A stretch of 64,000 nt of DNA. Origin: Acorus gramineus (lineage: Eukaryota > Streptophyta > Magnoliopsida > Acorales > Acoraceae). The position numbers were made by a program, and so were the translations under genes. This document shows, piece by piece, positions 36,001 to 48,400 of this stretch. Position 1 is the first letter of the stretch. Every line of letters starts with the position of its first letter. The stretch lies in contig CM060855.1 of the NCBI GenBank assembly GCA_030737835.1, positions 6,301,786 through 6,365,785 on the forward strand, read 5' to 3'. A model generated the notes under the pieces. That model was not told where the DNA came from. It saw nothing but the letters and a program-made list of their open reading frames with translations, and did no database searches.

Positions 36001-39000
36001 GTTATAAAACACACCAAGGAATCATGCATTTGTGTGTTACTCCTGCTGATAGGAGTTTAACTAGGAAAAAAATACCAAAAAATATTTACTGATTCATAAC
36101 TGGACATGTAACATAATATGTTATGCAATCTGGATGCCTGGTATCTATATCATGCGAGAAAAGTAATAAAAATAAGGTAATTTTTTTTTAAACTGTGCAA
36201 CTGTAAACATTGTCATGTTGTAAAGTTGGCTGATGATTTCATATTTTAGCAACATAGAATTTTTTCTTTTTCCAAGTACAAAAGGCTGCTTCAAGCTAAT
36301 AGCATCTCCATATAAAACTTTTTTGTTATGGAATGGTAGGCATGAGCCAGTGTTCGAATATTCGGCATGCGGTTTTCATGCAGTTGGGGTACCGCATAGA
36401 GCATATGAGGGAACATATGCAGTTATGTATTTTTATTGATAAAAAATATATGTTCATCATTTTGAAACAACAGATAATAAGATAAATATATGTTACGTGC
36501 ATAGTTTAAAATATATATAAAAAAATTATATCAAAAGATCAAGTGGTACATTGTTTTTATGATTTTTGGAAAAAATTACATTTAAACAGGCCACCAAAGG
36601 GATATGTGAAATGCTATCTGTGTGGCTTTTCCATGACATGGCAGTTGATCAACACCGTTGGATAGGTGGGGCTTTCATTTAAAACAAAATGGTACAACTG
36701 TTTGGTCTTTGACACATGACAACATCCAATGTCATCCAATCTGGACGTTTCAATCATAACCCCTGCCAGCTATTTTCCATTTTTTAATAATAAATCCATT
36801 TAATGTGCAACTCACTCTTAATTGTAGGTGGTGTTTTGAATTTCATCATTCTTTTCCCTTCTCTTCTCACAGAAGCCATGAAAGTTGAAGAGAGAAGAAG
36901 AGAACATGATCAATGATGAAGATGAAGCAATTGATGAAGAAGCAGAGAAAAAGCCTTTTTTTTTTTTTTTTAAGGCCTGCTGAAACATCTTTGTTCGTAG
37001 GATGGTTTTTCTTTCTTTCTTCTTTTCAATGTCAATTCCATGTGCTTGCTTAAGCGGGTGCATATCCCTGTGCGGCTCGCATATGACGCATATTTAAACA
37101 CTGGCATGAGTCACAATAATTTTATTTAAAAACCAAGGAAAACATGCCCAAAGCAAAGAAAAGATGGTAGAGGAGGGTTCTATCAACTGCAGCACGCCTC
37201 AAGACCTACTCCTCAATTACAAGAATTCCAACCCCCCCTCTCCCCCCCCCCCCCCCCCCGAATATGATATTCTACTTGCCCCACCACAAACATGACCCCA
37301 ATCCTTGATAAAACCTTGCTTGTTAAAATGAAACAAACATAAATGTGTACATAATATAATATGAATACTCACATGGAGAAGTATATCTAAATATGGCCAA
37401 ATGGATAAAGATGCATGCAATATCACAATAGACGGAAGTGTCCTGTTCAATAGAGAAATAAAGATTCTGACATACAAAAAATATTGACATACCAATGACG
37501 AACAGCTTGAGGTTGCTTCACTACTTTTCCATCTACAAACATCAGGAGAGGCCCAGCTAATGGCAGAATCATTGGACCTTCCAGATGTTTCGTTAAAGCA
37601 GTCATCCAGAATGCTGTTCCCATTCTCTTCATAAGAGCCATCATCAGCATCTCTGAGCACTGAAGAGAATCTGCTCTCCTCATCAAGATCGAGAGCATCA
37701 AAAAAGTGGCTGCCTCTTTCCTGTAAGATGAAAGACAAGCACATATGATCATCATTGCATGTTATATCAGATAATTACTGACCTTTACAAACTACAATGA
37801 TGTCACCTCTGCTAAATGAACATCGTTAGTTTCCTCCCGCTCAATTTCTCTTGCTATCCTGGTAGCTTCTCTTTCCAGCTCCCTCTTTTGAGGACCCTTC
37901 TCAAGTTTTGTTGTATAAAGTTCCTCATCAAAGGTGCTTTTTACTCCAAACAATATTTCGTTTGTCTCAAACTGATCCCAATTTCTGGACAGAAAATTAA
38001 GTACATGTTACTCCAAAATATTCCAGGGAAGGAAGAAAATGGGATATAATTTATGATTTTTTTCACAAGTTATGGGTTGTCAAGAACATTTTCATTACAT
38101 ACAAAATGGTTTCACATTTTTGCCTCATGAACAAATATAGTAATATAGAAGTGGAATACTGACGGGCACCAAACAGATGTCCATGTGGCTGAACTGTTGG
38201 GACCATCTGACATGAGCAATTACAATCTGTGTCTTCGAAAATAGAACTTTACAACAAGGGTCCTCATGAATTATATCAATATTTTAAAAAATTATATCAA
38301 AACCAAAATACTGGAATTATGAGGGCACTGTACGGAGGCCCACATAATGTGCTGCACATATGTGCAATTATTCTGTTTCAGATACAGAAAAACTTTACCA
38401 AGAGGTCCCTTTAAAAGTTGGTTCTCAAAACCTTCCCCACAAATTTTAACAAAAAAATTACCAAGACATATCTATTTTCTATGTCATGTAGTATATGCAT
38501 CGCATATTGGGTTCAGCAATATTAAAAAAACTATGAACTACTTGTTTATGCATGTGTAATAACTGATAATGAAAAAAACTGTATAGAAAATCCCAAAATA
38601 ACTATTTTGATCTCCGTGTCAAAGCTGTGTTGCTAGTCATGCCCCCTTCCCAAAAAAAAATAAAAAAATCACGTAATACAAACCATCAACGTAACAATAG
38701 ATGTAGTCACGTAGATGGTGACAAAGAAAGAAGTTTTTATTTTTGTAATGAAATGGTAGGCCAGAGCCTTGATTTTATTAAATACCAAGGCTAAGCCCAA
38801 ACGACAAAGAAAGAAGTTGAATATGCCTGTCAACTTCTTTCTTTGTCGCTTTGGTGCAAGTACAAACTGACAAATCCCCAAAAAATTGCAAAAAATAAAG
38901 GTCAGTATGCCTACTTATTTGCATTTAGATAAATAATCACCTATTCCATGAGCTATCAAAAATATTTTCTAACTCGGGGCACTGTGGATCATCCTCATTG

Positions 39001-39941
39001 GGAATCCAACGTTCAAGCTTCCTCTCTGTCTCCACATAATGATTATGAGATATGACAGAATCTGTCATAAGATCCTGTTGCTTCTCATTTCCATGATCAT
39101 TTGTGAGCCTGCTTCCAGCAAATGATACATCCTGACCAACAATAGATAGATGCACTGCCAGTAAGTTAATGTTCCTGTCAAATTGACTTCGCTGGCAACA
39201 GTGATAGATGTTTTCAATTCTAGCTTGTAAATTTAGTGGAAATGCAATAACAATGTTCCACAATGTTTAAGAAATAACCTTGGCAATAACTTGGACGAGT
39301 TCTTTAGCAGGTATAATCAACGTTTTTGTAGGAGCCCTGCTAATGGAATCAGCCAGAGATTTCTGACCTTTTGTCGATCCATCCTTGGTCAACCGAGCCA
39401 TTTTCAGAATAACTCCTGCAAACACATTTAGAACGGTATAAATAGGACTACAGATCCTATGAAAAGCAACCGGGCAAGAATTGCCTGATATTCATGAGGA
39501 AATTGGGGAAACTCCATAAAAACTAAAAAGTCACATATAAGGCATATGGAAAACTGGAAGGGAAGACAAAACTGACCGAAATCATTTTCTGCACTAATTG
39601 CATGAAGAATTCCAGAAAAAATACATCCATTTTGCACCTGAACTTCCACGTGATGACCAATAATACATGTTGATAAATATGTTAGCCGATCACGAGAAGG
39701 GCTTTCAAATCCTCCCACTTTGTTTCTATTTGCTAGACCTGCATTGGAAGATTGTCAGATAGAAGGCACTACCAAAATAATAATCCAGATAACTGACCTT
39801 ACCTGCAGTGCCAAAATTCCTGGAGCTCGACCTCCCTATATTTAACTTATTCTCTCGTCGGGTCCCCATCTCTCGGTCTGTCCTTCGGCGTCCAGATCCA
39901 TTAGCAGAAGGTTTGTGCTGAACGCCTTGTTGAATACTCAT
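30040..39941 (-). CDS. Ataxin-2-like CID protein (Lsm, LsmAD, PAM2)
   Basis: Plant CTC-interacting-domain protein of the CID3/CID4 type, the counterpart of ataxin-2. It binds poly(A)-binding protein and acts in mRNA stability, translation and cytoplasmic granules. Coding exons (minus strand): 39941-39803, 39738-39577, 39415-39279, 39131-38941, 37984-37807, 37720-37493, 35573-35452, 35310-35241, 35067-35034, 32495-32203, 32086-31943, 30439-30347, 30114-30040. All join in frame through GT/AG sites to 621 residues. The ataxin Lsm domain spans about 55-130 (DRLTYLSTCIIGHHVEVQV). LsmAD spans about 185-265 (RWIPNEDDPQCPELENIFD, FGVKSTFDEELYTTKLEKG). PAM2 is at 511-531: two overlapping LNPxAK units ending in SFTP, with an exon junction between them. 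The C-terminus is a GQPQPFVYMPSYPP-type tail. The small exon 35067-35034 and the acceptor at 32495 are the least certain. A 5'UTR exon ends at 40960. Confidence 0.9.
31300..31463 (+). mobile_element. LINE 3' end fragment in a CID intron
   Basis: Ends with GGAGATCCCTTGTCTCCG, a GGGGGC..TTGATAAAAGTTC tail and an A run. This matches in pattern the 3' end of the LINE at 32897-33761 (GGAGATCCCTCGTCTC, AAATAAGATTCACCTAC, A run). It is strongly 5'-truncated and antisense to the host gene. The left limit is approximate. Confidence 0.55.
32897..33761 (+). mobile_element. 5'-truncated L1-type LINE in a CID intron
   Basis: Encodes the C-terminal part of a LINE ORF2 interrupted by stops. It includes a segment like SVLWKLSSQNGFSV, then RLTARFECMIRGALSPLKIR and the zinc-binding zf-RVT core GEIVCGLCGIEEESQNYLFF, followed by a 3' tail and A run. 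Flanking duplications AATGCCTTTCATTGGAG (32880-32896) and AATGCCTTTCATTTGGAG (33762-33779) differ by one inserted T. It lies antisense in the intron between CID exons 35067-35034 and 32495-32203. It is not functional. Confidence 0.8.
33857..34062. repeat. Diverged tandem duplication in a CID intron
   Basis: Two adjacent units share GTTTCATA, ATGCCTGG.AGTAGTTC, TTAAGTATA or AATAAGTATA, AAAATGAA.TGCAAG and GCTGCT in the same order: about 33857-33940 and 33973-34062. They differ by substitutions and small indels. Confidence 0.55.
34419..34715. mobile_element. Tourist-like MITE in a CID intron
   Basis: A 297-base element with termini GGGCTGGTTTGGCAAGGGG and CCCCTTGCCAAACTAGCCC (18 of 19 positions complementary), flanked by the TTA duplication at 34416-34418 and 34716-34718. 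This is the PIF/Harbinger signature. It is the best preserved member of the family seen at 21918-22208. Confidence 0.85.
36348..37103. mobile_element. hAT-like element in a CID intron
   Basis: A 756-base element with inverted termini CAGTGTTCGAATATTCGG and (complement of the right end) CAGTGTTTAAATATGCGT. It is flanked by 8-base duplications GCATGAGC (36340-36347) and GCATGAGT (37104-37111), one mismatch. CAGTG termini and 8-base targets fit hAT. It lies in the intron between exons 37720-37493 and 35573-35452. No transposase is encoded. Confidence 0.8.
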
Positions 39942-40959
39942 TCTCAGCAGCAGCTCCCACAGACTCTAGACCTACCTAAATATGTTGAGAAAACAACTAC
40001 TCATGAAATGCAATAACAAAAACTGGCACATAAGGAAACAAATGTAGAAACCTAATGCATAATTAAAACCAGTAAGTATAATGGAAAAGGCATCCGCAAA
40101 AACAGATCTCATTACTCATTAGTTATAAGTGGAAAGGAATCCATAGACAGATATACGCAGCTGAAAGAACAAATTAATTTATATTTTATAGGATGAGAAA
40201 GAAGACCGGGGGGGGGGGGGGGGGGGGTTGTTGTGTGTGTGTGAAGAATCACGTGAGCAGATAACCATGTGAATCTGCCTGAAAGACAAAACAACCCTGT
40301 TCATCAAATCCATCAAAAAATTATGGGCTAATCTATGATTAACTGAGAGACTCCTAAAGAGATTCAACTTCCTAGTTAAAAATCTAAAACAACTTCTCAA
40401 AATATTGGACTACCGAAACCTACTAAATCAGCCCAAATTACATAACCTGGAAGTCTGGAACACACATATACCACCTAAACATACTCATAACATTCATTAC
40501 TCAGATTTGTTTGCTATTTAAAGTTAGTTTTGTTTTCTATTCTCCCGTCAACAAATATGAATCCAGAGCCACACAAAAGCGACAGACGATTGTTGCAAGT
40601 AACTGATTTACTAAAAATTAACTACAGAAGCGCAAATAAATAACTTCATCTTCATGAAAGAATTCGTAAAACCATAGCAATATCATCTATTTTTTCAACA
40701 AGAGTGCAGTGAAGAAGAAAAATGAAGCATTCAAGTAAATTCTGGCAACCAAATTAAAATAAAAAATAAAAAACATATAACACCTAAAACAACGATTCAA
40801 ACAGCCTGCGTTGTAGCCTTGTAGGTCAGCTTGATCACCATAAACGCATAAATTCGTTAGGTATTACTTCAATCAGGGTTTTCTGTTTTCAAGATCTCGC
40901 GCGCCGCCCTAAATCGCAGTGCAGTAGAAGCCCTAAATCAGACGAGTTTTGATGCGTAC

Positions 40960-41060
40960 CTGCGGAGATCGATCGATCCTTTTCGATGATCCGCCGATGA
41001 AGATGATCGTGAGCTATATAGAGATTGATTTGGCTTTCTTAAAGGTTTCGACAAATACGT
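40960..41060 (-). other. 5'UTR exon of the CID gene
   Basis: On the minus strand a GC-richer segment ends CTCCGCAG before GTACGC (donor at 40959). The matching acceptor TTTAG is at 39976, 35 bases before the start codon. The transcription start is not visible, so the outer limit is approximate. The intron contains a G run at about 40208-40227. Confidence 0.5.
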
Positions 41061-41614
41061 GTGAATGAGTGAACCGAGCGAGCGAGCGAGAAGACTTTTT
41101 AAATGAAAACGTCGGGGAACGATCGGGGACAATAGAGAGGTCGAATTGCCTTGACTCCTAAAAAAAAAAAAATTAAAACCCGAGACCTAGAGAAATGACA
41201 GGACTAACCCTACAACTCCGGGTAGAAAATTAAACAAGGTGTCCGTTTTATAGCCTCCACGTGTCGGTCTGGAATTTTTGGATAGATTTATTATACAACT
41301 ACTAATAATTGGGTAATGCCACATTTTCAGTCTCAATTTGGGACTATTTGTGTTTAATATATTTTAAAAATAATATACTTTATCTAATGAGGTTCATGCT
41401 TTTATAAAAAAATAAAGCATATATTTCAATGAATTGCATGGATGCATTTATAAAAAATATAAAAAAATTTCTTTCAAAGCATATGTCTTGTTAACATGAC
41501 CATATGCATCGTTAATTTTCTATCGACGCATATAACGCTGTAATTGGGGCTGAAAATAGATCTGGGTGTAACAACGCCCATAATAATTTCATGATCCCAA
41601 CTTTACCGGGTAAA

Positions 41615-41799
41615 GGACCTGCATGCTTTAGCGTAGCTGTTAGGACACTCTCTCTTATGAAAAAGGTGGTATGTTAGAACCATGTTGAGCACCGGAGAAA
41701 AAACTAAAATGGTTTAGTCCCCTTGGATTGGTTTCTGCAATTCTCTAGGTTGATTGTGTATCTCTATGCTCTGGATACAGAGTCTTTCTACAAAAAAAA
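41615..41799 (+). mobile_element. SINE with 16-bp target duplication
   Basis: A body of about 185 bases with an A-box-like TAGCGTAGCTGTTAGGAC and a B-box-like GTTAGAACCATG, ending CTAC plus an A run. Target duplications AACTTTACCGGGTAAA (41599-41614) and AACTTTACCGAGTAAA (41800-41815) differ at one base, so the insertion is fairly recent. Confidence 0.75.
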
Positions 41800-41822
41800 A
41801 ACTTTACCGAGTAAAAGAAAAT

Positions 41823-43272
41823 ATATTTTTTTTAAAAAAAAATGAATTGGTAGGCGAGCTACTTCTTTATATTCAAGTAAAAGGAATACAACTCCACATA
41901 CACTACAACCACATGAATAATGGGGGGAATAAGGAAGAGAGATTAAAAAGCTTAATCACCCGCCCCGCCATTATCATTCAGCTACTAAAAACATAAACTT
42001 ACATAGTAGCCATGATGGCTAAACAATCCACCCTCACTGATGCTGCCCCAGCACACTAACATCCCCATGCCGCAATGAGAGTTCTGGCATGCTCGCAAAT
42101 ACCTTTAACAGAAACTAATGACCCACCAAACACCGCTTCATTTATGCCCAGCCAAATTGCCTAGAGACATGCGGGGAAAGCCAAGCGGAGAACCTTACCA
42201 CGAATACTCTTGTCCAAAATGGGGGGGAAACACCGCCCCGACTCTCACAATTGCTCGATAGAGTTGAATGCCCAACTCCTCCCTTGTGCACGCATGAGAC
42301 TTCCCCACACCTCCTCAACAACCCCACATTCGCAAAACAAATGCAACACCGTCTCCTCTACCCTCCCACACAACGCGCAAAGTGTGGAATCCCCTAGGCA
42401 CCACCAGGCTCGGGACGCCCTCGTCAGGAGTCTTTCTTAAAAAAGAAGCAAAAAACAAAAAAACACCAAATCTTCAAAGGAACTTTAAAACTCCATAGAA
42501 CCTGAGCCTTCTGAGCTAGATGATGGTTGAATGCCCTTCCCTCCAACCACCAAGCATATGCAAATTTGACCTAAAAACCCTTCGTCGATGCAAGAAGCCA
42601 CAGCGAGCAGTCTAGTACATTATCTGAAATACAAAAGTTTGCTAACACACAAAAAAATTGAGAGTATTGAAGGAATTCCGAATCAGATAGCCATCTCTTC
42701 AACTGCAGGTGCCAACCACCCCCTTCTGAAGACCTTACCCAGAAATCTTTCACCAACCCAAACCTGTTACATGCTACAGCGAAGAGCTCCAGAAACACCT
42801 CCAATAAAGGGCCCGAACTATACCAGTTATAAGATCAGAACCTGATCATGCATCCATCCCCTAAGTTTAGGTGCTCCCCCAATCGGTATATAGTCCTCCA
42901 TAACTTCGACGACCGACGGCTCGACCAAGGATAAGGGGAGATACATAGCCTTCACCCCCGCAAGCAAGAAGTCACCACTCTCTTCCACATGGAGGACCGA
43001 TCAACAAAGAATTTCCATAATCATTTAGTTAACAAAGCCAAATTAAAAAGATCAAGATTCAAGATCCCGAGACCTCCTCTGACTTTGCTATCACACACTG
43101 GTTCCCAATGAACAAGATGAACCCTCCTCCGAACCTGCACAGGACCACACCAAAGGAAGCAACGCCGAATAACCTCAATTCTATTCAGTATAGTCCTAGG
43201 GATCCAAAACAACGAAAGATGAAACCTCAGAAGGTTGGTTGACACTGCCTGAAGGAGAATATCAATAAGATA
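41823..43272 (-). mobile_element. 5'-truncated L1-type LINE, minus orientation
   Basis: On the minus strand it encodes the end of a LINE ORF2: IPRTILNRIEVIRRCFLWCG, then VHWEPVCDSKVRGGLGILNL, and further on a zf-RVT core STLCALCGRVEETVLHLFCE. Frames are broken by stops and shifts. An 11-base duplication TAAAAGAAAAT is at 41812-41822 and 43273-43283. The T run just inside the left end is the A tail of the element. It sits immediately beside the SINE, overlapping the right copy of the SINE target. Confidence 0.75.
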
Positions 43273-43283
43273 TAAAAGAAAAT

Positions 43284-45401
43284 GTTGTTGACATTTCCCT
43301 TTTCAGCCTAGATTTTGTTCCACATATTTTAATATTATTAAAATATTATATTTTATTAAATAAGATATATATATAAATATTTAGTGAATTATATAAACTT
43401 ATTTATAAAAATTGTAATTTTTTTAATGATATATATATATATATATAAAGGACTAGAAATGAGATTTTAAAAAAAGATACAATGCTATGGATTCCCAATT
43501 CTTGTGACACTCTAGATATTTTAAACAAATTCTTTTTCATTTTGATGGAATATATCATGACTAAATAGTATTTTTTTGGCAAGGATGATATGTTCGAAAT
43601 AAGTCAAGTGATGAGTGATGAGGTTATCTGAGTGAACAACTAGACTAGTGGATCGATTAAAGGTGCATCACCTTGATGTCACAAAGATTTGACAGTGAGC
43701 TTGCTTGTTTTATCCATGTGTATATCAAGATATTTTCATTGAAAGTGATTTTTGTTACCTGCGTGGCGTTTTCTCGTCAGCAGCAAAGAGGATTCTTTAC
43801 TTTTACGCAGAGAATCTAGATCATCTACCGTTGTTCGAAGTAATATATTAGACAGCCTCATTTATAACTTTGTTTGCAGTTGGATGTTTTGATTCTTTTT
43901 ATCAAAAAAAAAATTCTGAGGTATATACATATATTTTTTTAAAATAAAATATATATTATATAAATCTATTTATTAAAAATGTAAAATTTTTTTTAATATG
44001 ATATATATTTATTTTAGTAAGATATATACTATGTTGAACAGTTATCAAGGCACATGGGACTGTAAACGGTGCTGTATAACATTTGAATGAGAGATTAAAC
44101 ATGAATAGCAAATTATATGGGTTTTTCTTCCAGCTGATTGATTAAACTGGGAAAAGTTGTGACCGTTCAGTTCACGAAGTACTGTCGACATAAAAAGAAG
44201 CCTAATCCAAATTATTCAACACTGGGTTTAGCAATCCCACTACCAGACAAAAAACAAATCCTATAAACAAGAATAGCATCAGAAACATTGTGTAGACTAA
44301 TTTATGATCTAATATTCTCTGCCATAATCCATATGAAATTTCATCATATTAACAACAATCTCAGGGACCTTTTTATAACCAAAAGAAGGGCCAAATAGCA
44401 AACAAATCCATAGATGGCATTGTGATAACAAGCATTGGCTCTGGCAAATTTGCTGGATGAGGAGCTTGGCCGGGCCTGTGATAACACGCATGCAAAATAA
44501 AGATTAGTAGAAAAATCATGGCCTACGTGTCTAGAATGACTTTCAATAATACGAGGACACATTATATACAGATTCAATAAGATACCAAATCCTGAGGAGA
44601 GCTAGTAATACCTGAAAATCATCACACAAGGATGCAAACATGCCAATGAATATGACTATATTATTGTAAAATGTACCATCACATTTAATAAATTCAATGG
44701 GGGACATTCACAAATTTCAATATTGGAAAAAGTTGTCCTGGATTCGGTTCATCGATCTTGCTTTCATTAAAACCCAAACAAACTGGATCGATGTTGTGTA
44801 GCTCTGTCCAGATTGAAGTACAATAAACATGTAGGTGGCACAGAAAATCTGGACCTTACAAGGCAGACATGGTTCTTCCACTTGCAGCGACCCGAATAAT
44901 GATACATACCTGTGGGACCAAAGACAAAGGGATCTTAGTTGTTAAATTGAAGATGTTAGAACAGACATATGAACAAGACAGGTACATATGCAATCTTGTA
45001 AAGTTCAATCACAATGGATGAGGAACCGCATTGCCAGATTAAACATGTGAACATCTTCACCTGCTGAAATAGGTGGTCTCCATATCCAAAAAAATGAGGC
45101 CAAATTTTCTTCGAGGCAATGCAAATTTCATGCACATTTAATTCAAACCTTGGCAACCATTGATACAAAAGATAAATGTTTCACTAAATGACCATTTGAT
45201 TAGGGACTATTACTACATGCATGGAATCCTAATCCAATGTATATGCTTGCATGAAGAACTACAATGCATGATTCAGCCTACCACAACTGCATCCCACAAA
45301 CCAACAAATGCCCTTTCAACACCAAAAAATAACAACAGCAGCAGCAGTGAAGCCTTTCTCCAAAAAAAAATTTATGGTGGGCAACATGCATCTCTTTTAC
45401 T
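43284..45401. other. Intergenic; 3' flank of PDAT
   Basis: No gene recognised. It contains an AT-rich family B-like copy at about 43835-44090 and a (TA)n run near 43430. The part from about 44200 to 45480 may include the PDAT 3' untranslated region; no clear end signal was identified. Confidence 0.4.
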
Positions 45402-45444
45402 GATCTTTTCAGACAATTTGAAAATATCATTTGTTGCACAAGCG
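45402..45444 (-). repeat. Partial copy of the PDAT 3' coding end
   Basis: GATCTTTTCAGACAATTTG (from about 45403, plus strand) repeats GATCTTTTCGGACCATTTG (from 45497), which encodes the last residues of PDAT (FKWSEKI). AAAATATC follows both. A shared TTTGTTGCAC block also occurs at about 45430 and 45473. A local duplication about 95 bases apart is the simplest reading. Confidence 0.6.
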
Positions 45445-45482
45445 ATGATTCAATCAAGTCTGAAGAATACCATTTGTTGCAC

Positions 45483-48400
45483 TTAGAGCTGCAAGTTGAT
45501 CTTTTCGGACCATTTGAAAATATCTGAATACACTTGGTCACCACCTAATTCTTCTCCTGTAGCTCCAGCTGCTACTCGTATAATATCCTCAATTAATGCA
45601 AAGTTGCCCATAATATCTACATGAGCGCCACTCTGGGTACCACGGCCCTCAAGGAAATTGGATGGAGGAGCATGATCATATTCTCTAATGTAAGTTCGAA
45701 TCCCCGAAGGATTGAATCGTGTTTTTCCACGCCAACCTTTAGCACACATGAAGCCTGCACTTAAAACAGGCACAGTCTCATCTCCATTGACCAAAAACAC
45801 ACCGCCTTGCAAACAGCTCTCCCCATTCCCACCATCGGCCGATGCATCAATTTGAAAGGGAATGTTGCACTCGGCATATGAAGATAATTTGTACACGTAT
45901 GATCTTTCAGTCGGAATTCCTACACCATACATAGAATATATTTCTATGCCAGGGGCATTTGGCAATCTGCAAAAATATCAAAATAGATGAACCCGCAGCA
46001 AACAAGAATTAGAGAATATACAAATAACCAAAGAATCAAACTAATGAGCAACCAAAGCATAGATATTGATTACTAAAGAGGAAAAGAGATAAATAGGAAA
46101 TAGAATAACAGTAATAATAATCATTCGCACATTCAAATTTTTTCCTAGATGAATTAATTTGTTGTGTGGCTGACTAGCCGTTGATAGTTTGATGATCATT
46201 ACTTCATTAGATTCCAAGACAATAGCACAACAAGTTTAAAATTTCTCTACGACATATCAGGCCAGGAGCATGGAAATATTTTTTGCAACTGCGTTAAGGC
46301 AAAAAAGAAAAATTAAGGAAATTTCTAAATTGATCCATAACAATAAAGTTGCTGTCCTAATAGTAACACCAGATTATTACAAAGGATCTTTGGCTGGATA
46401 AAGATAACTTCTCCATTTTCCAGTTGTACAGCAACTCTACCTGCATTTATAGATGACACTATTTTCTCATTATTTACTCTTTTGGAGATTTACAATGTTT
46501 CTGATGCACATACATAATTACTTGGACAATCTACAGCTTATAAAGATTGCCCGAGTAACTTTTGCCACCACAATGGCAAAATACAAAACTTTCAAATAGG
46601 TGACAACATAATAACTTCAATTCAGTTAGCATTATTGTGACAAAAATTACATCAAAACAGGTTAACTTTTCAAATTATTTGCACTGCCTCCATCTATCAT
46701 TTAATTTTCCATGCCATTCCAAACTTCCCTTTTATTCTTTTTTTTTAATGTGAGAAGAATTCATCCCAAAGATCTTTTGATTTAAATATTTAAAGCTATT
46801 CCTTCACAATTTTCTTAGGTAATAAAGTATATTGTCTGATTAATGAGACCTCACAAAACTGAGGTTTTATACCTCGTTGCTCTTCTAAATAACTTGCGTG
46901 GTTGATAAGAAAATATATATATATATATATATCAACTGGTTGAAATCAAAGTAAATAGTAAAGTCTATGTTCTGTGATCTAGTCATGCCCACTTTTTGCA
47001 AGGAAAATATGTACTTACTTCGTCTCCAAAGGGTTAGACCAATATTTATAGTGCTCATATTTCGGATCATCCAAGTCATCTGCAATTCCATACGAGAAAT
47101 GTGCATCTCCACGTTGCATCATTTTGGGAGCAACAAAATGCAGAAGATCCAAGAGTGGACCGGCTGTGTAAGCTTTGTAGTCAGCAACTGCTTTAATTCC
47201 CAAATAACCCAGTTCCTGGTACTCTGTCCACACATCGCAGGATGCATTTGAATGGGCAAGATTATTACCCTTGAGAGCATCCTGTATTTTAACAAAGATA
47301 TAGGCATAAAAATAAGGGCACTAGAAAGAGATTCATTTTAAATATTTTATATATGTGCAAGTGATAAATCAAGTAGTTTCTTACTTTTTCTCTTTAATAT
47401 ACTATATAAATAAAATGATCAGAAAACATCATAAACTAAAGATTACTAGTCGCTAGTTACAGTACAAATTATAGTCCATCAACCATACAAAAGCTCATTA
47501 CAATAAAAATAAAATAAAAAAAACAAAAAAAAACTATACAGATATTATCTGGCAAAAACAAAATAACACAAAAATTGCCGATTAATGAGTCTAGAAAGGA
47601 TTATTGTGCTTCACGAATCTGATAACACATAATAGTATTCTTGTGCAGAGACAACTGCCATCTAGAAGAATCAAGAGACCGCTGAGCAACACGCAATACA
47701 AGTGTAGAAGAAATAAAGAATCAACCACTGGCATGGTCAACATCAACAAGCCTATTTAGTGTTACCCATGGCCTAGTTCATAGAAAATTGCAGAAGCTGA
47801 TAGAACTTGTCCAAAAATTTGTTATAAAAGCCAAGAAATTCACACTCTGCAACTGATGAAATAAAAATCATCCAAACACAAAATCATAGAGGTCCACACT
47901 CCACATGTCAGATTCATATATCCAATACTGAACATAATTGTGCAACGATGTGTTATACAAACTTGCAGAAGTTGATAGAACCTTTCCAAAAATTGGTTAG
48001 CAAAACCAGGAAGCCAGGAAATTCACAACATGCAACTGATGCATTAAAAATCATCTAAACACATATACATCAAAGAGGTCCATGCGTCAGGTTCACATAT
48101 CCAATTCTGAGCATAATCATGCAATGATGTGTTCTACAAACACCAAATCAAAGACATCAAATCAAAGGTAGAATATTTTTAAAAAGCATCATTACTAATT
48201 TATAACAATAATTATTAAGTATATTAAACCATTGTTTTCGCTTAAGTGATTTACCCTAAAATCAATGCAGTCAATCTTAGATGAAGATGCCTCTGCCACA
48301 TCTCTCCCGAAAGATATAATCCTCCCATAATTCACATTATTTGACGCAGACTCCACTTTCTCTGACTCAGCATCTGATGCCACATGAGAATCATTGATCC

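Noticed and set aside
42210-42845. Plus-strand ORFs in the LINE region
   Set aside because: The minus-strand reading carries recognisable LINE ORF2 and zf-RVT segments, so the plus ORFs are shadows.
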